Shown here: in pieces, positions 32,431-33,621 of the stretch
Layout: each line of letters starts with the position of its first letter
How positions within the stretch are numbered: the first letter of the stretch is position 1
DNA from: an uncultured Lachnospiraceae bacterium
Lineage (GTDB): Bacteria > Bacillota > Clostridia > Lachnospirales > Lachnospiraceae
NCBI GenBank assembly: GCA_948794795.1
Contig: CAQGLR010000042.1
Location: 1-33,621 of the forward strand
Length of the DNA stretch: 33,621 nt
Reading direction: 5' to 3'
Position numbers and translations under genes: made by a program
Notes under the pieces: model-generated
Databases searched by the model: none
What the model saw: only the letters and a program-made list of their open reading frames with translations
Told to the model about the DNA's origin: nothing

Positions 32431-33621
32431 TTACATTTCATTTTGTTGTACAAACTCAATAATCTTTGTATTTCCACCAGTCCTTTTAATTAACTCATCT
32501 TGTCCTATTATCTTAACAAGATTTGCAATTTTCTTCCCCAGTTCCTCTTTACTGTGATAAAATATTGTTGTATGTAAAATATTATTCAATATTAAATCCC
32601 TAAGAATATCTTTATCAGTTACATCAAGCGAATGTCCAAATATATAAAGATTATGTTTATTTAAATACTCTCTCTTTACTTGTTTTTTAATTTGTTTTTT
32701 CGAAAAAAAACCAGATATTTCCATAGCTCTTTTTTCTAATTTTATCTGCATTTCTTTATAATCTTCATGCATTATATCCAGCCAGTCTTTATATTTACAT
32801 CCAGTTCCTTTAAAAATCCTTTGGTAATATTTTTTAAAAGCAATAAAATCTGTATCACTGTTCCGCTTCTTTTTTGAAAGATATTCGTCTATACCAAGAA
32901 CCATATTATTTGTTTCTATTGTATTTTTTATATCAGCTTTACCATGAATATAATCAATATTTGTTTCATTATAAATTGAATATTTTCTAAAATAAGTATC
33001 CGTATAATTAAAGTTTAATACCTTAGTTGATGGTCCAGCTATAGATTCTATATCAGAAGATATTTTTCCTGTTTCAATTTTACAAATAACCTTTGTAAGA
33101 TATATTTCTAATGCCCGTGTTAAACAGTTCAAATCATTTAATAAATAATTCTTTATTTCTAAATAACTAAGTTTATATGACATATCCATTTTTTTATATT
33201 TTTTCATTATATTTAAAATATTATAATACACAGAATCTATACCAGGGTATGAATTTCCATCCATATAATTAAGTTCTTCACTATATAATGAAATTTCAAA
33301 TTTTTCCATTACTTGTGTTATTGACTTTATTACTTTTGATATTTCATTCTCAAAATCTATCCAGTTTTCTTTTCCATGCTTATCACTCTCTTTAAAATAA
33401 TAAAACCATATATTATTTTTAATAAGTGAATATAACTCATCTAATTCTGGATATTTTGTATAAATTATATTGTTCTCTTTTTTCCTGCTTTTATATGCAT
33501 CTTCCAGAAAATCTTTTATTTCATTATTAATTTTCCAATCTGATAAAACATTATTATTATAAGAAATATGTGATTTATTTATACCATTATAAGAAATATG
33601 TGATTTATTTATACCATTATA
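32431..33621 (-). CDS. AbiH-type abortive infection protein (5' end outside window)
   Basis: The frame is open to the right edge, giving at least 396 residues, and does not begin at the internal ATG at 33309: upstream codons read IWFYYFKESDKHGKENWIDF and continue as clearly coding sequence. AbiH signatures are FENEISKVI, STKVLNFNYTDTY, YIHGKA, NMVLGIDEYL and NLYIFGHSLDVTDKDIL, with STKVLNFNYT and FGHSLD the most diagnostic. AbiH proteins protect against phage in lactococci and others; the mechanism is poorly known. The family's usual N-terminal IGNGFD-like segment would lie beyond the window. The gene is more AT-rich than its neighbours, suggesting horizontal transfer. A 30-bp duplication near the edge adds YNGINKSHIS twice. 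Confidence 0.85.
   Translation of the reverse strand, partial: YNGINKSHISYNGINKSHISYNNNVLSDWKINNEIKDFLEDAYKSRKKENNIIYTKYPELDELYSLIKNNIWFYYFKESDKHGKENWIDFENEISKVIKSITQVMEKFEISLYSEELNYMDGNSYPGIDSVYYNILNIMKKYKKMDMSYKLSYLEIKNYLLNDLNCLTRALEIYLTKVICKIETGKISSDIESIAGPSTKVLNFNYTDTYFRKYSIYNETNIDYIHGKADIKNTIETNNMVLGIDEYLSKKKRNSDTDFIAFKKYYQRIFKGTGCKYKDWLDIMHEDYKEMQIKLEKRAMEISGFFSKKQIKKQVKREYLNKHNLYIFGHSLDVTDKDILRDLILNNILHTTIFYHSKEELGKKIANLVKIIGQDELIKRTGGNTKIIEFVQQNEM
33556..33621. repeat. 30-bp tandem repeat inside the AbiH gene
   Basis: A 30-bp unit starting ATTATAAGAAATATG and ending TTTATACC occurs at 33556-33585 and 33586-33615, and the window ends six bases into a third copy. The units are identical and in frame, encoding YNGINKSHIS. 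More copies may lie outside the window. Confidence 0.9.

Noticed and set aside
1..33621. CRISPR array, tRNA or rRNA genes
   Set aside because: No regularly spaced repeats with unique spacers, no cloverleaf or rRNA sequence was recognised. The four palindromic copies are kilobases apart and are not CRISPR repeats.

Overview
The window looks like chromosomal DNA from an AT-rich, Gram-positive, spore-forming clostridium, most likely a member of the Lachnospiraceae. The evidence is the Firmicutes form of ribosomal protein L27 with a cleavable N-terminal tail plus the Prp protease that removes it, the sporulation genes yqfC and yqfD, the rplU-prp-rpmA-obg and scpA-scpB blocks, consistent GGAGG ribosome-binding sites, and two lipoproteins with Gram-positive-type lipoboxes. 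No rRNA, tRNA, CRISPR array or complete insertion sequence was seen.

Region 1 (1-3410, plus strand) is a compact three-gene cassette with overlapping genes: the 3' end of a helical-looking gene, a large protein with a C-terminal SWIM zinc finger, and a reverse transcriptase with retron-type motifs and a long coiled-coil N-terminus. From family knowledge the content matches the retron type described as ARM + winged-helix-SWIM + RT (type XIII). No ncRNA fits between the genes. Region 2 (3426-11482) is accessory: an exported flavodoxin, a carboxymuconolactone decarboxylase-like protein, a GyrI-like protein, a WYL regulator, two lipoproteins and a two-gene ABC-2 transporter. Region 3 (11600-15515) holds an OmpR/histidine-kinase pair and an unusual cyclic-di-GMP protein that fuses a cysteine-rich C_GCAxxG_C_C domain to a degenerate GGDEF and an intact EAL domain.

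Region 4 (15678-24989, minus strand) reads yqfC-yqfD-phoH-(7TM-HD-like)-ybeY-(MOP flippase)-SNF2 helicase. It is the conserved PhoH/YbeY neighbourhood, but the HD gene has lost catalytic residues. Region 5 (25738-31760) has a DUF1836 regulator on the plus strand, and on the minus strand rplU-prp-rpmA-obgE, a degenerate site-2 protease, scpA, scpB and a PHP phosphatase. A sigma-A-like promoter and a probable L21 autoregulatory leader precede rplU. Region 6 (32431 to the right edge) is a 5'-truncated AbiH-type abortive-infection gene whose reading frame runs through a 30-bp tandem duplication to the edge.

Four intergenic sites (8015-8242, 25092-25374, 26388-26503, 31763-31987), plus an arm fragment at 26511-26549, carry one family of long imperfect palindromes with shared sequence. 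Two copies show compensatory changes in the apical stem. They appear to be a dispersed fold-back (MITE-like) or structured-RNA family and are, with the retron-like cassette, the most interesting things here. All functional calls rest on reading motifs by eye; no database search was run.
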